From: Streptomyces sp. SCUT-3
GTDB lineage: Bacteria; Actinomycetota; Actinomycetes; Streptomycetales; Streptomycetaceae
Length of the DNA stretch: 64,000 nt
Assembly (NCBI RefSeq): GCF_014083985.1
Contig: NZ_CP046907.1
Location: forward strand, 1,530,001 to 1,594,000
Direction of reading: 5' to 3'
Shown here one piece after another: positions 36,342 through 46,186 of the stretch (position 1 is its first letter; every line of letters begins with the position of its first letter). Below the pieces are notes generated by a model. The model was not told the DNA's origin and made no database searches. It saw only the letters and a program-made list of their open reading frames with translations. The position numbers and the translations under genes are program-made.

Positions 36342-37241
36342 TCAGACGAAGACGGCGAGGCTGCGCGCCTGCCCGCGCTTCTCCTCCACCAGGGCGAGGA
36401 AGCGGTCCTGGGGGCCGAACACGGCGATCGGCCCCGCGCCGAGCCCCGCGGCCTCGAGCCGGACGCCGTTGACCAGCAGACGGGCCTGCTCGGCGTCCAC
36501 GTCCCGGCGGGGGAACGCCGCGGCGGCGGCCTCCCCCATCGGCAGCACGTCCAGGGACTCCTCCAGCTGCTCCAGCGTCCTGGCGGACCCGAGGGTGTAC
36601 GGGCCGACCCGGGTGCGCCGCAGCGCCGTCAGGTGGCCGCCCACGCCCAGGGCCGCGCCGAGGTCGCGGGCGAGCGCCCGGACGTAGGTGCCGGAGGAGC
36701 ACTCCACGCTCACGTCCAGGTCCACCAGCGCGGTGCCGTCCTCGGCGACCGCGTCGCGGACCTCGTGCACGGTGAACGACGAGACGGTCACCGGCCGGGC
36801 GGCCAGTTCGACGTCCTCCCCGTCGCGCGCACGGGTGTAGGAGCGCTTGCCGTCGATCTTGATGGCGCTGACCTTCGAGGGCACCTGCAGGATGTCGCCG
36901 GTGAGCCGGGCGATCTCCGCGTCGATCGCCGCGCGGGTGACGCCGTCCGCCGCGACCGTGGCCGTGACCTCGCCCTCGGCGTCGTCGGTGAAGGTGTTCT
37001 GGCCCAGCCGGATCGTGGCGTCGTACGCCTTCTCGGTGAGCATCAGGTGCCCGAGCAGGCGGGTCGCCCGCTCCACCCCGATCACCAGCACCCCGGTCGC
37101 CATGGGGTCGAGCGTCCCGGCGTGCCCGACCCGGCGTGTCCCGGCGAGCCTGCGCATCCGCGCGACCACCCCGTGGGAGGTGATTCCGGCCGGCTTGTCG
37201 ACGATGACCAGGCCGTCGGGCCCGGTTCCCTTGCGTTTCAT
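36342..37241 (-). CDS. truB: tRNA pseudouridine(55) synthase
   Basis: Converts U55 of tRNAs to pseudouridine. The 299-residue protein carries the catalytic motif RVGHAGTLDPMATGVL, with the nucleophilic Asp in GTLDP (about residue 47), and the family stretches KAYDATIRLG and GTYVRALARDLG. Its ATG overlaps the stop of the small upstream gene (ATGA), so they are coupled. Followed by a hairpin and ribF. Confidence 0.96.
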   Translation of the reverse strand: MKRKGTGPDGLVIVDKPAGITSHGVVARMRRLAGTRRVGHAGTLDPMATGVLVIGVERATRLLGHLMLTEKAYDATIRLGQNTFTDDAEGEVTATVAADGVTRAAIDAEIARLTGDILQVPSKVSAIKIDGKRSYTRARDGEDVELAARPVTVSSFTVHEVRDAVAEDGTALVDLDVSVECSSGTYVRALARDLGAALGVGGHLTALRRTRVGPYTLGSARTLEQLEESLDVLPMGEAAAAAFPRRDVDAEQARLLVNGVRLEAAGLGAGPIAVFGPQDRFLALVEEKRGQARSLAVFV

Positions 37242-37495
37242 CGGTCCCCAGGCGTTGTCGTGTCGTCCAGCAGTGCGCGGAAGGCCGCGTCAGCCTCCGC
37301 GGTCTTGCGCAGCACGTCGATCAGCCCCTCGATCCGGTCCAGGGGCACGTGGTGGCGTTCGCGGTCGGCGCGCGGCACCACGGTCCGCACCAGGCCCCGG
37401 CCGCCCGCGGCGGCGGGCGGTGCGCCCGCCCCGCGCACGCGGCGCGGGGCGGGCACGCCGGTCCCGGCGCCGACCGGTGACCGGTGCTCGGCCAC
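37238..37495 (-). CDS. Small protein between rbfA and truB, unknown function
   Basis: An 85-residue protein with GTG start 2 bp after the rbfA stop and a stop overlapping the truB start. The first half is Gly/Ala/Arg/Pro-rich. The second half looks folded and helical (HHVPLDRIEGLIDVLRKTAEADAAFRALLDD). I recognise no family, but its tight coupling on both sides within a ribosome-maturation operon argues that it is a real gene. Confidence 0.7.
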   Translation of the reverse strand: MAEHRSPVGAGTGVPAPRRVRGAGAPPAAAGGRGLVRTVVPRADRERHHVPLDRIEGLIDVLRKTAEADAAFRALLDDTTTPGDR

Positions 37496-37497
37496 GG

Positions 37498-38001
37498 TCA
37501 GGCTTCCCCGTCGCCCGCGGGCCGGCCCGTGCCGGGGCCCGCCGCCCCGTCCGCCCCGTCCGCCCCGTCCGCCTCGTCCGCGGCCGCCGGCCGGCGGTAC
37601 GGGTCGGCGCCGGCCGCGTAGGTGGCGTTGGCGGATGCGCTGCGCACCTGCTCGTCGCGCATCCTGGCCTGTGCCAGCAGCTCGTCGATGTTCTTGGCGG
37701 TGTCCGGGACGGCGTCCAGGACGAAGCTCAGGGTGGGCGTGAAGCGCACCCCGGTCTGCCGCCCGACCTCGGAGCGGAGGACGCCCTTGGCGCTCTCCAG
37801 GGCCGCGGCGGAGGACTCCCGTTCGGTCTCGTCCCCGAAGACCGTGTAGAAGACCGTGGCCTCCCGCAGGTCACCGGTGACCCGGGTGTCCGTGATCGTC
37901 ACGAAGCCCAGCCGCGGGTCCTTGATCCGCCGCTCCAGGGTCTCCGCGACCACGACCCGGATGCGGTCCGCCAGCTTGCGCGCCCGCGCGGTGTCGGTCA
38001 C
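37498..38001 (-). CDS. rbfA: 30S ribosome-binding factor A
   Basis: Binds pre-30S subunits during 16S rRNA maturation. The 167-residue protein has the KH-like core [41 protein letters not shown] and the end of domain at [17 protein letters not shown] polar Asp/Ala/Gly tail follows. GTG at 38001 has AAGGAG seven to eight bases upstream; the frame extending to 38154 lacks support. It is 71 bp downstream of the DUF503 gene. Confidence 0.95.
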   Translation of the reverse strand: MTDTARARKLADRIRVVVAETLERRIKDPRLGFVTITDTRVTGDLREATVFYTVFGDETERESSAAALESAKGVLRSEVGRQTGVRFTPTLSFVLDAVPDTAKNIDELLAQARMRDEQVRSASANATYAAGADPYRRPAAADEADGADGADGAAGPGTGRPAGDGEA

Positions 38002-38072
38002 TGGTCCGTCTCCTTCTCTTTCACTTCTTCCGGCCGACGGCTTCGTCCGTCGGTCGCCCGTCAGTCCGTCCG

Positions 38073-38369
38073 TCAGTCGTCGTCGCCGCCGTGGAACCGG
38101 CGCCGTACCGACAGCAGTTCCACCTCGGGCCGCGCCGCGACCCAGCGTTCGCACCGGTCGAGCACGTCGGTCAGGTGGCCCGCGTCGCCGGAGACGGCCG
38201 CGAGGCCGATCTCGGCCCGGCGGTACAGGTCCTGGTCCCCCACCTCCGCCACGCTCACCGCGTACCTGCGGTGCAGTTCGGCGACGATGGGCCGGACGAC
38301 GGAGCGTTTCTCCTTCAACGACCGTACGTCGCCGAGGAGCAGATCGAAGGACAGCGTCCCCACATACAT
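38073..38369 (-). CDS. DUF503 family protein
   Basis: A 98-residue protein of the DUF503 (YlxP-like) family, often found between infB and rbfA in Gram-positive bacteria. The family pattern is clear: [25 protein letters not shown] followed by [23 protein letters not shown] (shown in parts). YlxP-type proteins may act in ribosome assembly, but the biochemical role is not settled. The ATG at 38369 lacks a good ribosome-binding site, so it may depend on transcription from infB read-through or a weak start. Confidence 0.88.
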   Translation of the reverse strand: MYVGTLSFDLLLGDVRSLKEKRSVVRPIVAELHRRYAVSVAEVGDQDLYRRAEIGLAAVSGDAGHLTDVLDRCERWVAARPEVELLSVRRRFHGGDDD

Positions 38370-38459
38370 GTGCAGCAGGTCTTGAGCCGACCTGGAAGGC
38401 CTCGTCGGAACGCCCCCGGTACCGGAGGCGCCTCTCGGTGTGAACGGTACACGCAACGG

Positions 38460-38503
38460 CCGGGGCCGATCGACGGGAATTCCTTCCCGCCGACCGGCCC
38501 CGG
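38460..38503 (-). terminator. Hairpin after infB
   Basis: 20-base arms (38460-38479, 38484-38503) that pair completely in minus-strand RNA with two G-U pairs, loop GGAA. It starts 14 bp after the infB stop and probably reduces transcription into the DUF503-rbfA genes. Confidence 0.75.
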
Positions 38504-38516
38504 ACCGCACGGCCGA

Positions 38517-41500
38517 TCAGCCCCGCGGCTTCTCCCGCATCTCGTAGGTGGCGATGACGTCGCCGACCTTGATGTCGTTGAAGTTGCCGAGGTTGATACC
38601 GCCCTCGAAGCCCTCGCGGATCTCGGTGACGTCGTCCTTGAAGCGACGCAGTCCCTCGATCGTGAGGTTCTCCGCGACGATCTTGCCGTCGCGGACCAGG
38701 CGGGCCTTGGTGTTGCGCTTGACCTCTCCGGAGCGGATGAGGACACCGGCGATGTTGCCCAGCTTGGACGAGCGGAAGACCTCGCGGATCTCCGCGGTGC
38801 CGAGCTCGACCTCCTCGTACTCCGGCTTGAGCATGCCCTTGAGGGCCGCCTCGATCTCCTCGATCACCTGGTAGATGACCGAGTAGTAGCGGATGTCCAC
38901 GCCCTCGCGCTCGGCCATCGACGTGGCACGTCCCTCGGCGCGCACGTTGAAGCCGATGATGATGGCGTCGGAGCCGGTCGCCAGGTCGACGTCCGTCTCG
39001 GTGACCGCACCCACACCGCGGTGCAGGATCCGCAGGTCGACCTCCTCGCCGACGTCGAGCTGGAGCAGCGAGGACTCCAGGGCCTCGACCGAACCGGACG
39101 CGTCGCCCTTGATGATGAGGTTGAGCTGCTGCACCTCGCCGGCCTTGAGGACCTTGTCGAGGTCCTCGAGGGAGACCCGGCGGCGGTTCTTGGCGAAGGC
39201 CGCGTTGCGCTCGCGCGCCGCGCGCTTCTCCGCGATCTGCCGCGCGGTCCGGTCCTCGTCGACGACCAGGAAGTTGTCGCCGGCGCCGGGCACGTTGGTC
39301 AGGCCGAGCACCAGGACCGGGGTCGCCGGGCCGGCCTCCTCCAGCGCGTTGCCGTTGTCGTCGAGCATCGCCCGGACGCGGCCGTAGGCGTCGCCGACCA
39401 CCATGGTGTCGCCGACCCGCAGGGTTCCGCGCTGCACGAGCACGGTGGCCACGGCGCCGCGGCCGCGGTCGAGGTGCGCCTCGATCGCGATGCCCTGGGC
39501 GTCCTGGTCGGGGTTGGCCCGCAGGTCCAGGGAGGCGTCCGCGGTCAGGACCACGGCCTCCAGCAGGCTGTCGATGTTCAGACCCTGCTTGGCGGAGATG
39601 TCGACGAACATGGTGTCGCCGCCGTACTCCTCGGCCACCAGCCCGTACTCGGTGAGCTGGCCGCGCACCTTCGTCGGGTCCGCGCCCTCGACGTCGATCT
39701 TGTTGACCGCGACGACGATCGGCACGTCGGCCGCCTTGGCGTGGTTGAGCGCCTCGACCGTCTGCGGCATGACGCCGTCGTTCGCCGCCACCACGAGGAT
39801 CGCGATGTCGGTGGACTTGGCACCGCGGGCACGCATGGCGGTGAACGCCTCGTGACCGGGGGTGTCGATGAAGGTGATGGCGCGCTCTTCACCGTTGACC
39901 TCGGTGGCCACCTGGTACGCACCGATGTGCTGGGTGATGCCGCCGGCCTCGCCCGCGACCACGTTGGTCTTGCGGATCGCGTCCAGCAGGCGGGTCTTTC
40001 CGTGGTCGACGTGACCCATGACGGTGACCACCGGCGGACGCGCCACGAGCGCTTCCTCGCCGCCCTCGTCCTCGCCGAACTCGATGTCGAAGGACTCGAG
40101 GAGCTCTCGGTCCTCCTCCTCCGGGCTGACGATCTGGAGGGAGTAGTTCATCTCGTCGGCGAGCAGCTGCAGCGTGTCGTCGGAGACGGACTGGGTCGCG
40201 GTGACCATCTCACCCAGGTTGAACATCACCTGGACGAGGGACGCCGGGTTGGCGTTGATCTTCTCCGCGAAGTCGCTCAGCGAGGCACCGCGGGACAGGC
40301 GCACGACCTGCCCGTTGCCCCTCGGGAGCATGATGCCGCCCACGGACGGGGCCTGCTGGGCCTCGTACTCCTGACGCCTCTGACGCTTCGACTTGCGACC
40401 GCGCGACGGGCGTCCGCCCGGACCGCGGCCGAAGGCACCCTGCGTTCCGCCGCGGCCGCCGGGGCCGCCGGGACGGCCGCCGAAGCCGGGACGGCCGGCG
40501 AAACCGCCACCGCCGCCACCGCCACCGGGACGACCGGCGAAACCGCCGCCGCCACCGGGACGACCGGCACCGCCGCCGCCACCGGGACGGCCGGCGAAGC
40601 CGCCGCCGCCGGGACGGCCGGCACCGCCGGGACGACCCGCGCCGCCACCGGGACGGGCACCGGGGCCACCGCCGGGGCGGGGGCCCGCGGCCGGGCGCTG
40701 CGGCATCATGCCGGGGTTCGGACGGGGGCCGCCGGGGCCGCCGCCGGGACGGGGACCGCCCTGCGGACGGGGCATGCCGCCCGGAGTGGGACGGGCACCG
40801 CCGGCGCCGGGACCCTGCGGACGGGGACCGCCCGCACCGGGGCCGCCGGGACCACCGGGACGCGGGCCGGGAGCCGCCGGGCGCGGGGCGCCGGGCTTGG
40901 GCATGCCGGTGCTGCCGGAGGTGAAGGGGTTGTTGCCCGGGCGGGGTCCGCTGGGACGGGCGCCGCCGGGACGGGGTGCACCCTGGCCCGGACGGGGCGC
41001 GCCACCGCGGCCTCCGTCACGGCCGCCCTGCGGGCGGTCGCCGCCGGAGCGCTGCGGACGGGGGCCGGGAGTGGCACCCGGACGCGGGCCCTGCTGCTGC
41101 GCCGGGGCGGCCGGCTGCTGCTGCTCGGGCGCCGCCGGCTGCGCGGGGGACGCGGGGGAGGAGAACTCCGCCGCGGCCGGCGCGGGCTTGGCCGGGGCCG
41201 GCTTGGGGCCCGGGCGCGGCGCCGGGCGCGGGCCCGGGGCGGGCGCGGCGGGGCCGCCGGAGGATGCTGCCGGACGCGGGCCGGGGGCGGGGGCACCACC
41301 GGGCCTGGGGGCAGCAGGACGGGCCGCCTGCCCGGACGGGGCCGGGGCGGACGGCTTGGCGGGCGCCTGCTTGCGCGGGGCGCCGGGCTTCGCGGACGGA
41401 CGGCCGGAGCCGCCGTTCCCGAAGGCGTCTGTCAGCTTGCGAACAACGGGCGCCTCGATGGTCGAGGACGCCGAACGGACGAACTCACCGAGTTCCTGGA

Positions 41501-41570
41501 GCTTGGCCATGACGGCCTTGCTCTCCACGCCGAGCTCCTTGGCGAGCTCGTATACCCGGACCTTAGCCAC
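38517..41570 (-). CDS. infB: Translation initiation factor IF-2
   Basis: The GTPase that places initiator tRNA on the ribosome. The 1017-residue protein starts with an IF2 N-terminal helical domain ([21 protein letters not shown]). A very long Pro/Gly/Ala/Arg-rich linker follows (about residues 60-390), typical of Streptomyces. After a second IF2_N module comes the G domain with GHVDHGKT (about 517), DTPGHE and NKID. Domains II to IV make up the rest. GTG start with AAGGAG upstream. The Gly-rich repeats of the linker explain many long spurious frames on the other strand. Confidence 0.97.
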   Translation of the reverse strand: MAKVRVYELAKELGVESKAVMAKLQELGEFVRSASSTIEAPVVRKLTDAFGNGGSGRPSAKPGAPRKQAPAKPSAPAPSGQAARPAAPRPGGAPAPGPRPAASSGGPAAPAPGPRPAPRPGPKPAPAKPAPAAAEFSSPASPAQPAAPEQQQPAAPAQQQGPRPGATPGPRPQRSGGDRPQGGRDGGRGGAPRPGQGAPRPGGARPSGPRPGNNPFTSGSTGMPKPGAPRPAAPGPRPGGPGGPGAGGPRPQGPGAGGARPTPGGMPRPQGGPRPGGGPGGPRPNPGMMPQRPAAGPRPGGGPGARPGGGAGRPGGAGRPGGGGFAGRPGGGGGAGRPGGGGGFAGRPGGGGGGGGFAGRPGFGGRPGGPGGRGGTQGAFGRGPGGRPSRGRKSKRQRRQEYEAQQAPSVGGIMLPRGNGQVVRLSRGASLSDFAEKINANPASLVQVMFNLGEMVTATQSVSDDTLQLLADEMNYSLQIVSPEEEDRELLESFDIEFGEDEGGEEALVARPPVVTVMGHVDHGKTRLLDAIRKTNVVAGEAGGITQHIGAYQVATEVNGEERAITFIDTPGHEAFTAMRARGAKSTDIAILVVAANDGVMPQTVEALNHAKAADVPIVVAVNKIDVEGADPTKVRGQLTEYGLVAEEYGGDTMFVDISAKQGLNIDSLLEAVVLTADASLDLRANPDQDAQGIAIEAHLDRGRGAVATVLVQRGTLRVGDTMVVGDAYGRVRAMLDDNGNALEEAGPATPVLVLGLTNVPGAGDNFLVVDEDRTARQIAEKRAARERNAAFAKNRRRVSLEDLDKVLKAGEVQQLNLIIKGDASGSVEALESSLLQLDVGEEVDLRILHRGVGAVTETDVDLATGSDAIIIGFNVRAEGRATSMAEREGVDIRYYSVIYQVIEEIEAALKGMLKPEYEEVELGTAEIREVFRSSKLGNIAGVLIRSGEVKRNTKARLVRDGKIVAENLTIEGLRRFKDDVTEIREGFEGGINLGNFNDIKVGDVIATYEMREKPRG

Positions 41571-41721
41571 TTCGCTCCTTCTAGGTCCGGGGTGGTCGTC
41601 CGCCGGACCGTCGCTACTTCATGGGCGTACTCATCGCGTACTCATCGAGTGCTCATCGCAATCTCGACCTACTTCCGACTCGCGAGGTACCTGACGGCGG
41701 GATGCCTGCCCGCCGTTCTCC

Positions 41722-42021
41722 TTACTGTGCCGCGGCTGCGGCGGACTGCCCCGCCTCCTCGACGAAACGGCTGACGTGCACCGCGTCGAGCGGGCCCCGG
41801 TCCCTGAAGGCCCGGGGGAAGGCCCGGCGGCGGACCGCCAGGTCGAGGCATGCCGTGCCGGGGTGCAGATAAGCACCCCGACCGGGCAGCGTACCGCGAG
41901 GATCGGGGGTGAGAACTCCCCCGACCATCACCACACGCAGCAGATCGTCCTTGGCCGCACGCTTGCGGCAACCCACGCACGTTCGCTCAGGGCACGCTCG
42001 CGCACGCGTCCGGCCAGACAC
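41722..42021 (-). CDS. ylxR: YlxR (DUF448) RNA-binding protein
   Basis: A 99-residue basic protein of the YlxR family, found between nusA and infB in many bacteria. The hallmark CVGCRKR is present near residue 15, and GRGAYLHP follows near residue 48, both highly conserved. Family members bind RNA, and one has been reported to act as a nucleoid-associated regulator. GTG start at 42021; it ends with TAA 151 bp before infB. Confidence 0.93.
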   Translation of the reverse strand: MSGRTRARACPERTCVGCRKRAAKDDLLRVVMVGGVLTPDPRGTLPGRGAYLHPGTACLDLAVRRRAFPRAFRDRGPLDAVHVSRFVEEAGQSAAAAAQ

Positions 42022-42108
42022 TGGACTAGTCTACCTCCCCGCGCCGTCGGCGCGCCCTCGGGTCCGCGGCCGCCGCTGCGGCTCACGGAATGTGCAACCA
42101 CGGCAGGC

Positions 42109-43104
42109 TCAGCCTTGTTCCGTGTCGGGGCGGATGTCGATCCGCCATCCGGTGAGCCGCGCGGCCAGCCGGGCGTTCTGCCCCTCCTTGCCGATGGCGA
42201 GGGAGAGCTGGTAGTCGGGGACGACGACCCGGGCCGACCGGGCGGAGGCGTCCACGACCTCGACCTTGCTCACCCGGGCGGGGGACAGCGCGTTGGCGAC
42301 CATCTCCGCCGGGTCGTCCGACCAGTCGACGATGTCGATCTTCTCCCCGTGCAGCTCCGCCATCACGTTGCGGACCCGGCCGCCCATCGGGCCGATGCAC
42401 GCGCCCTTGGGGTTCAGCCCCGAACGGGTGGACCGCACAGCGATCTTGGTGCGGTGGCCGGCCTCGCGGGCGATCGCCGCGATCTCCACCGAGCCGTCCG
42501 CGATCTCCGGCACCTCCAGGGCGAAGAGCTTCTTCACCAGGTTGGGGTGGGTGCGCGAGAGGGTGACGGAGGCTCCGCGCACGCCCTTGGTCACCCGCAC
42601 CACGTAGCAGCGCAGCCGGGTGCCGTGCGTGTAGCTCTCCCCCGGCACCTGCTCCTGCGGCGGCAGGATGGCCTCGATCTTCCCGATGTCCACCAGGACG
42701 TTGCGGGGGTCCTTGCCCTGCTGCACCACGCCGGTGACGATGTCGCCCTCGCGGCCGGCGTACTCGCCGAAGGTGACCTCCTCCTCGGCGTCCCGCAGCC
42801 GCTGCAGGATGACCTGCTTGGCGGTGGTGGCCGCGATCCGGCCGAACCCGGAGGGGGTGTCGTCGAACTCCTTCGGCTCGTTGGGCGTGCCGTCCTCCCC
42901 GACCCCGGCCTCCTCGGGCGTCTCGAGCGCCCACACGGTGACGTGGCCGGTCTTGCGGTCCAGCTCCACCCTGGCGCGGTGACGGCTTCCGTCGGTGCGG
43001 TGGTACGCGATGAGGAGGGCCGATTCGATCGCCTCGACCAGCAGGTCGAACGAGATCTCCTTCTCACGAACCAGTCCCCGCAGGGCACTCATGTCGATGT
43101 CCAC
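42109..43104 (-). CDS. nusA: Transcription termination/antitermination protein NusA
   Basis: Binds RNA polymerase and nascent RNA to control pausing, termination and antitermination. The 331-residue protein has the N-terminal polymerase-binding domain ([23 protein letters not shown]) and an S1 domain (VTGVVQQG). Two KH domains follow ([14 protein letters not shown] and [19 protein letters not shown]). It lacks C-terminal acidic repeats, as usual in actinobacteria. It begins 14 bp after rimP ends. Confidence 0.96.
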   Translation of the reverse strand: MDIDMSALRGLVREKEISFDLLVEAIESALLIAYHRTDGSRHRARVELDRKTGHVTVWALETPEEAGVGEDGTPNEPKEFDDTPSGFGRIAATTAKQVILQRLRDAEEEVTFGEYAGREGDIVTGVVQQGKDPRNVLVDIGKIEAILPPQEQVPGESYTHGTRLRCYVVRVTKGVRGASVTLSRTHPNLVKKLFALEVPEIADGSVEIAAIAREAGHRTKIAVRSTRSGLNPKGACIGPMGGRVRNVMAELHGEKIDIVDWSDDPAEMVANALSPARVSKVEVVDASARSARVVVPDYQLSLAIGKEGQNARLAARLTGWRIDIRPDTEQG

Positions 43105-43118
43105 GGCTGCGCCTCCTC

Positions 43119-43640
43119 CTAGCTCTCGTCAGTGTCGGCGGCGGTGTCGTCCTCGGCCGCGCCGCCCTTGGGGTTGAACTCGATCTCCACCCGCGCCTTG
43201 GCGATCTCGGCGAACGCCAGGCGGCGCGCGGTGGGCCTGCGCCCCTTCACACCCGGGACCTCGAGGTCGAGTCCCTCCTCGTCGACGGCGGTGATCCGCG
43301 CGACCAGCTCGCCGCCGCCCGCCAGCTGCACCTTGACCAGGCGGCCGGTGTTGCGGCGGTAGTGGCGCGGTTCGGTGAGCGGGCGGTCCACCCCCGGGGA
43401 GCTGACCTCGAGGTTGTACGGGGCCCCGCCCATGGCGTCGGAGGCGTCGAGAGCCTGGGAGACCGCCCGGGTGACTTCCGCGATCGCGTCCAGGGACACG
43501 CCCTCGTCGGCGTCGACCACGACGAGCAACTGCCGCCGGCTGCCGGCGGCGGTGACCTTGACGTCCTCCAGGTCCATTCCGGCCGGAGCGACGATCGGTT
43601 CCAGCAGCTTTCGCAGCCTGTCGCTCTGGGGGGTGCTCAT
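43119..43640 (-). CDS. rimP: Ribosome maturation factor RimP
   Basis: Needed for 30S subunit assembly. The 173-residue protein has the N-terminal domain ([28 protein letters not shown]) and the motif [20 protein letters not shown]. The C-terminal SH3-like domain ends in an acidic tail. ATG with GAGGAG eight bases upstream. First gene of the rimP-nusA-ylxR-infB series; the promoter should lie in the 180-bp gap to the divergent lipoprotein gene (AGGGTA at 43698-43703 read on the minus strand is TACCCT, a possible -10). Confidence 0.95.
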   Translation of the reverse strand: MSTPQSDRLRKLLEPIVAPAGMDLEDVKVTAAGSRRQLLVVVDADEGVSLDAIAEVTRAVSQALDASDAMGGAPYNLEVSSPGVDRPLTEPRHYRRNTGRLVKVQLAGGGELVARITAVDEEGLDLEVPGVKGRRPTARRLAFAEIAKARVEIEFNPKGGAAEDDTAADTDES

Positions 43641-43820
43641 CCGGGTGACTCCTCGGCCGCGTCTGCTGTTGTCGGAAGGTCGATCGTGCTCGGGCTCAGG
43701 GTATCCGGTCGCAGCGCGTAGTGACGATTCCGCGCATCCGGGCGGGTACGCTCGCCTGACGGTGATCACCTCCGCGGGCCAGGGCGCCGCGCGGCTGCGG
43801 GAACGGCGAGGGCGAGGAAC

Positions 43821-44405
43821 GTGCCGATCGTGGTGGAGCACCGGGCCGACCCCGGTCCGGGCAGAAGGTCCGTGCTGGCCGCGGCGGTCGGCACCGCAAC
43901 GGCGGCGGTCCTGCTCGGCGGCTGCGCCGGGGACGGCGCGGGGACGGCGGAGCGTTCCGCCGCGGCGGCGATGCGGCGGCGCGCGGCGGACGGGGCCGCC
44001 GCGCTGCTCGAGCGCTACGACGCCACCGGCCGGGCCCATCCCGCACTGGCCGCGGGGCTGGCCCCGCTGCGCGCGCAGACCGCCCAGCACGTCGAGGCGT
44101 TCGGGGGCGTGCCCGCGGCCCCTCCGCCGGCCCTTTCCGCGGGCTCCGCCCCCGCCCCGCAGGATCCGTCCGCGCCCGCCGGGGCCTCCGCACCCGCCGG
44201 GGCGTCCGCGGAGCCGGGGCCGGCCGCCGCCGTTCCCGGGGACCGCGGCGAGGCGCTGCGCGCCCTCGCCTCCGCCGCCTCCCGGCAGTCGGACGCGTTC
44301 CTGGCCGACCTGACCGAGGCCCCCGGCGACCTCGCCCGACTGCTCGCCTCCGTCGCGGCGGCCTGCGCCGCGCACGCGACCCTCCTGCCGGAGCTGACAG
44401 CGTGA
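43821..44405 (+). CDS. Small secreted lipoprotein, unknown function
   Basis: A 194-residue protein with an N-terminal RRSVLAAAV segment and the lipobox LLGGC (Cys about residue 35). It is thus lipid-anchored outside the membrane, possibly via Tat because of the twin arginines. The rest is Ala/Pro-rich and helical. GTG start. Its stop overlaps the start of the DUF4439 gene (GTGA), and the two are conserved neighbours divergent from rimP in Streptomyces as I recall. Function unknown. Confidence 0.85.
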   Translation: MPIVVEHRADPGPGRRSVLAAAVGTATAAVLLGGCAGDGAGTAERSAAAAMRRRAADGAAALLERYDATGRAHPALAAGLAPLRAQTAQHVEAFGGVPAAPPPALSAGSAPAPQDPSAPAGASAPAGASAEPGPAAAVPGDRGEALRALASAASRQSDAFLADLTEAPGDLARLLASVAAACAAHATLLPELTA

Positions 44406-44917
44406 CCGCCCTCCTCCTCTCCCCCGCCGGGTCCCCCGCCTCCGACGCGGCGCTGGACGCCCTCCAGGCCGCCCTGGGCGCCGAGCACGCCGCGGTCTAC
44501 GGCTACGGCGTCGTGGGGGCCCGCCTCGACGGCGCGGGGCGCGACCGGGCCCGCGAGGCCCACACCGCGCACCGCGCCCGGCGCGACGGCCTGGAGCGCA
44601 CGGTGCGCGACCTGGGCGGACGCCCCGTCGCCGCGGCCGCCGCGTACTCCCTGCCGTTCCCGGTGCCCGACGCGGAGGCCGCGGTGCGCCTCGCGGCGGA
44701 ACTGGAGAACCGGGTGGCGGCCGTGTACGCGGACCTGGTGCGCGCCTCGGAGGGCGGCCGGCGGCGGGAGGCCGCCGCCGCGCTGCGCGAGGCGGCCGTC
44801 CGTTCGGCACGCTGGCGGGGCGTCGGCGTAGCCTTCCCCGGACTGGCCGAACGGGCCCCGGAGGCGGGCGCGGCCGCGTCGCCCTCCGCCGCGGCCGGTC
44901 CCTCCGACACCCTGTAG
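44402..44917 (+). CDS. DUF4439 ferritin-like protein
   Basis: A 171-residue helical protein with the DUF4439 pattern: ALQAALGAEHAAVYGYGVVGA at the start, then AHTAHRARRDGL and ELENRVAAVYADLV. The spaced Glu/His residues (EHAAVYGYG, HRARRD) resemble the ferritin-like diiron family, although metal binding is unproven. GTG start coupled to the lipoprotein gene upstream. No transmembrane helix. Confidence 0.88.
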   Translation: MTALLLSPAGSPASDAALDALQAALGAEHAAVYGYGVVGARLDGAGRDRAREAHTAHRARRDGLERTVRDLGGRPVAAAAAYSLPFPVPDAEAAVRLAAELENRVAAVYADLVRASEGGRRREAAAALREAAVRSARWRGVGVAFPGLAERAPEAGAAASPSAAAGPSDTL

Positions 44918-45039
44918 GCCCCGGCCGAGGACCGCCGTGCGCCGGCCGCGGGGAACGGCGGGAGGAGCGGCGGGGAGCGCGGCCGGACGGAAGCGGCGGG
45001 ACGGAAGCGGCGGGACGGACGCCGCGAAGGGACGGCACT

Positions 45040-45960
45040 GTGATGGCACCGGTTCGACTTGACCCCCCCGAGCGGCTCGTGCGCGCCGTCGTCTCGCGGG
45101 AGGGCGGGGCCGGCCTCCCGTGGCTGGAGTCCCTGCCCGGCCTCGTGCAGGAGTACCTGGAGCGGTGGGAACTGGAGCCGGAGCGCGTCCAGGCGCCGGG
45201 CGGGCGGACCGGCATGGTGGTGCTGGTGCGGCTCGCCGACGGCGGGCAGGCCGCCCTCAAGGTCTGCAGGGTGACCCCCGAGACCGCGCTGGAGCACCGC
45301 GCCCTGGAGCACTGGGACGGGCGCGGGGCCGTCCGCCTGCTGCGCTGCGACCCGGCCGCGGGCGCCCTGCTGCTGGAACGGCTCCGGGGCGACGTCACCC
45401 TGCGTTCGCTGCCCGAGCCGAAGGCCCTGCTGGAGGCCGCCGGGGTACTGCAGCGGCTGTGGACGCCGCTGGAGGAGGGACACCCGTTCACCTCGGTGGC
45501 CGACCGCACCGCCGGGGGGGCGGAGGAGCTGGCCGCGCGGCGGGGGCAGCCGTGGGCGGAGGAGGTCGGCGGACTGGTCGACGAGGCGCTGCGGACCCGC
45601 TCCTCGCTCCTGTCCGAGCCCGCGGAGGAGGTGCTGCTGCACGGCGACTTCCACCAGGGCAACGTCCTCGCGGGCTCCCGGGCCCCGTGGCTGGCGATCG
45701 GCCCCGAGCCGCTGGCCGGCGAACGCGCCTACGACCTGGCCCGGCTGGCCCGCGACCGCCTGGACACCCTGGCCGCCTCGCCGGGGCCGCGGGCGGAGGT
45801 CCGCCGCCGGATCACCAAGCTGGCCGCCTCTCTCGACGTGGCCCCGGAGCGGCTCCGGGGGTGGGCGCTGTGGCGCTCGGTGGAGGCGGGCGTGCGGTCG
45901 CTGGCCGCGGGCGACCGCGAGGACGGCGAGCTGCTGCTGGAGTTCGCGAGCCGGCTGTGA
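45040..45960 (+). CDS. Aminoglycoside/hydroxyurea-phosphotransferase-like protein
   Basis: A 306-residue protein of the streptomycin 6-kinase-like (APH_6_hur) family. The ATP-site lysine is in QAALKVCRV and the catalytic loop is intact as LLHGDFHQGNVL (about residue 205). The next motif, normally AIDPKPL with a metal-binding Asp, reads LAIGPEPLAGERAYDLA: Gly replaces Asp. That may impair or alter kinase activity. Resistance to an antibiotic should not be assumed. GTG at 45040 with AAGGGA seven bases upstream; ATG at 45043 is the alternative. Confidence 0.85.
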   Translation: MMAPVRLDPPERLVRAVVSREGGAGLPWLESLPGLVQEYLERWELEPERVQAPGGRTGMVVLVRLADGGQAALKVCRVTPETALEHRALEHWDGRGAVRLLRCDPAAGALLLERLRGDVTLRSLPEPKALLEAAGVLQRLWTPLEEGHPFTSVADRTAGGAEELAARRGQPWAEEVGGLVDEALRTRSSLLSEPAEEVLLHGDFHQGNVLAGSRAPWLAIGPEPLAGERAYDLARLARDRLDTLAASPGPRAEVRRRITKLAASLDVAPERLRGWALWRSVEAGVRSLAAGDREDGELLLEFASRL

Positions 45961-45989
45961 CCCGGGGCGTCGGCCCTCCGCGGCGGCAC

Positions 45990-46049
45990 TCCGTGGCGGC
46001 CTCCTCCGTGGAGGCCCCCTCCGTGGAGGCTCCCTCCGTGGAGGCTCCC
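45990..46049. repeat. Four tandem 15-bp repeats
   Basis: Units at 45990, 46005, 46020 and 46035 share TCCGTGGAGGCTCCC with few changes. They lie between the phosphotransferase stop and the zinc-ribbon gene and can fold, since each unit contains CTCC and GGAG. No gene uses them convincingly. Confidence 0.85.
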
Positions 46050-46170
46050 TCCCGGTGCCGGGGCGCTCCGGGCGCCGGCACCGGTGCCGCGGACACCCTC
46101 AGGTCCGCCCCTTCACCAAGGATTCACAGTGCTCCCACGATGATCACATCACCCGATCGTGCGCCCGGCA

Positions 46171-46176
46171 CATAAT
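46171..46176 (+). promoter_or_regulatory. -10 element for a nearly leaderless zinc-ribbon gene
   Basis: CATAAT ends 10 bp before the ATG at 46187, so transcription would begin within a few bases of the start codon. There is no ribosome-binding site between them, which fits leaderless translation. Confidence 0.5.
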
Positions 46177-46186
46177 CTGCGGCGCG

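Noticed and set aside
40480-40680. Tandem repeats as a regulatory array
   Set aside because: The periodicity comes from Gly/Arg/Pro codons of the IF-2 linker.
38091-41774. 1227-codon plus-strand frame with many Gly/Thr/Ala repeats
   Set aside because: It is the complement of infB; the repeats mirror the IF-2 linker.
45040-45960. Aminoglycoside resistance gene
   Set aside because: The metal-binding Asp is replaced by Gly and there is no antibiotic gene cluster, so resistance cannot be claimed.
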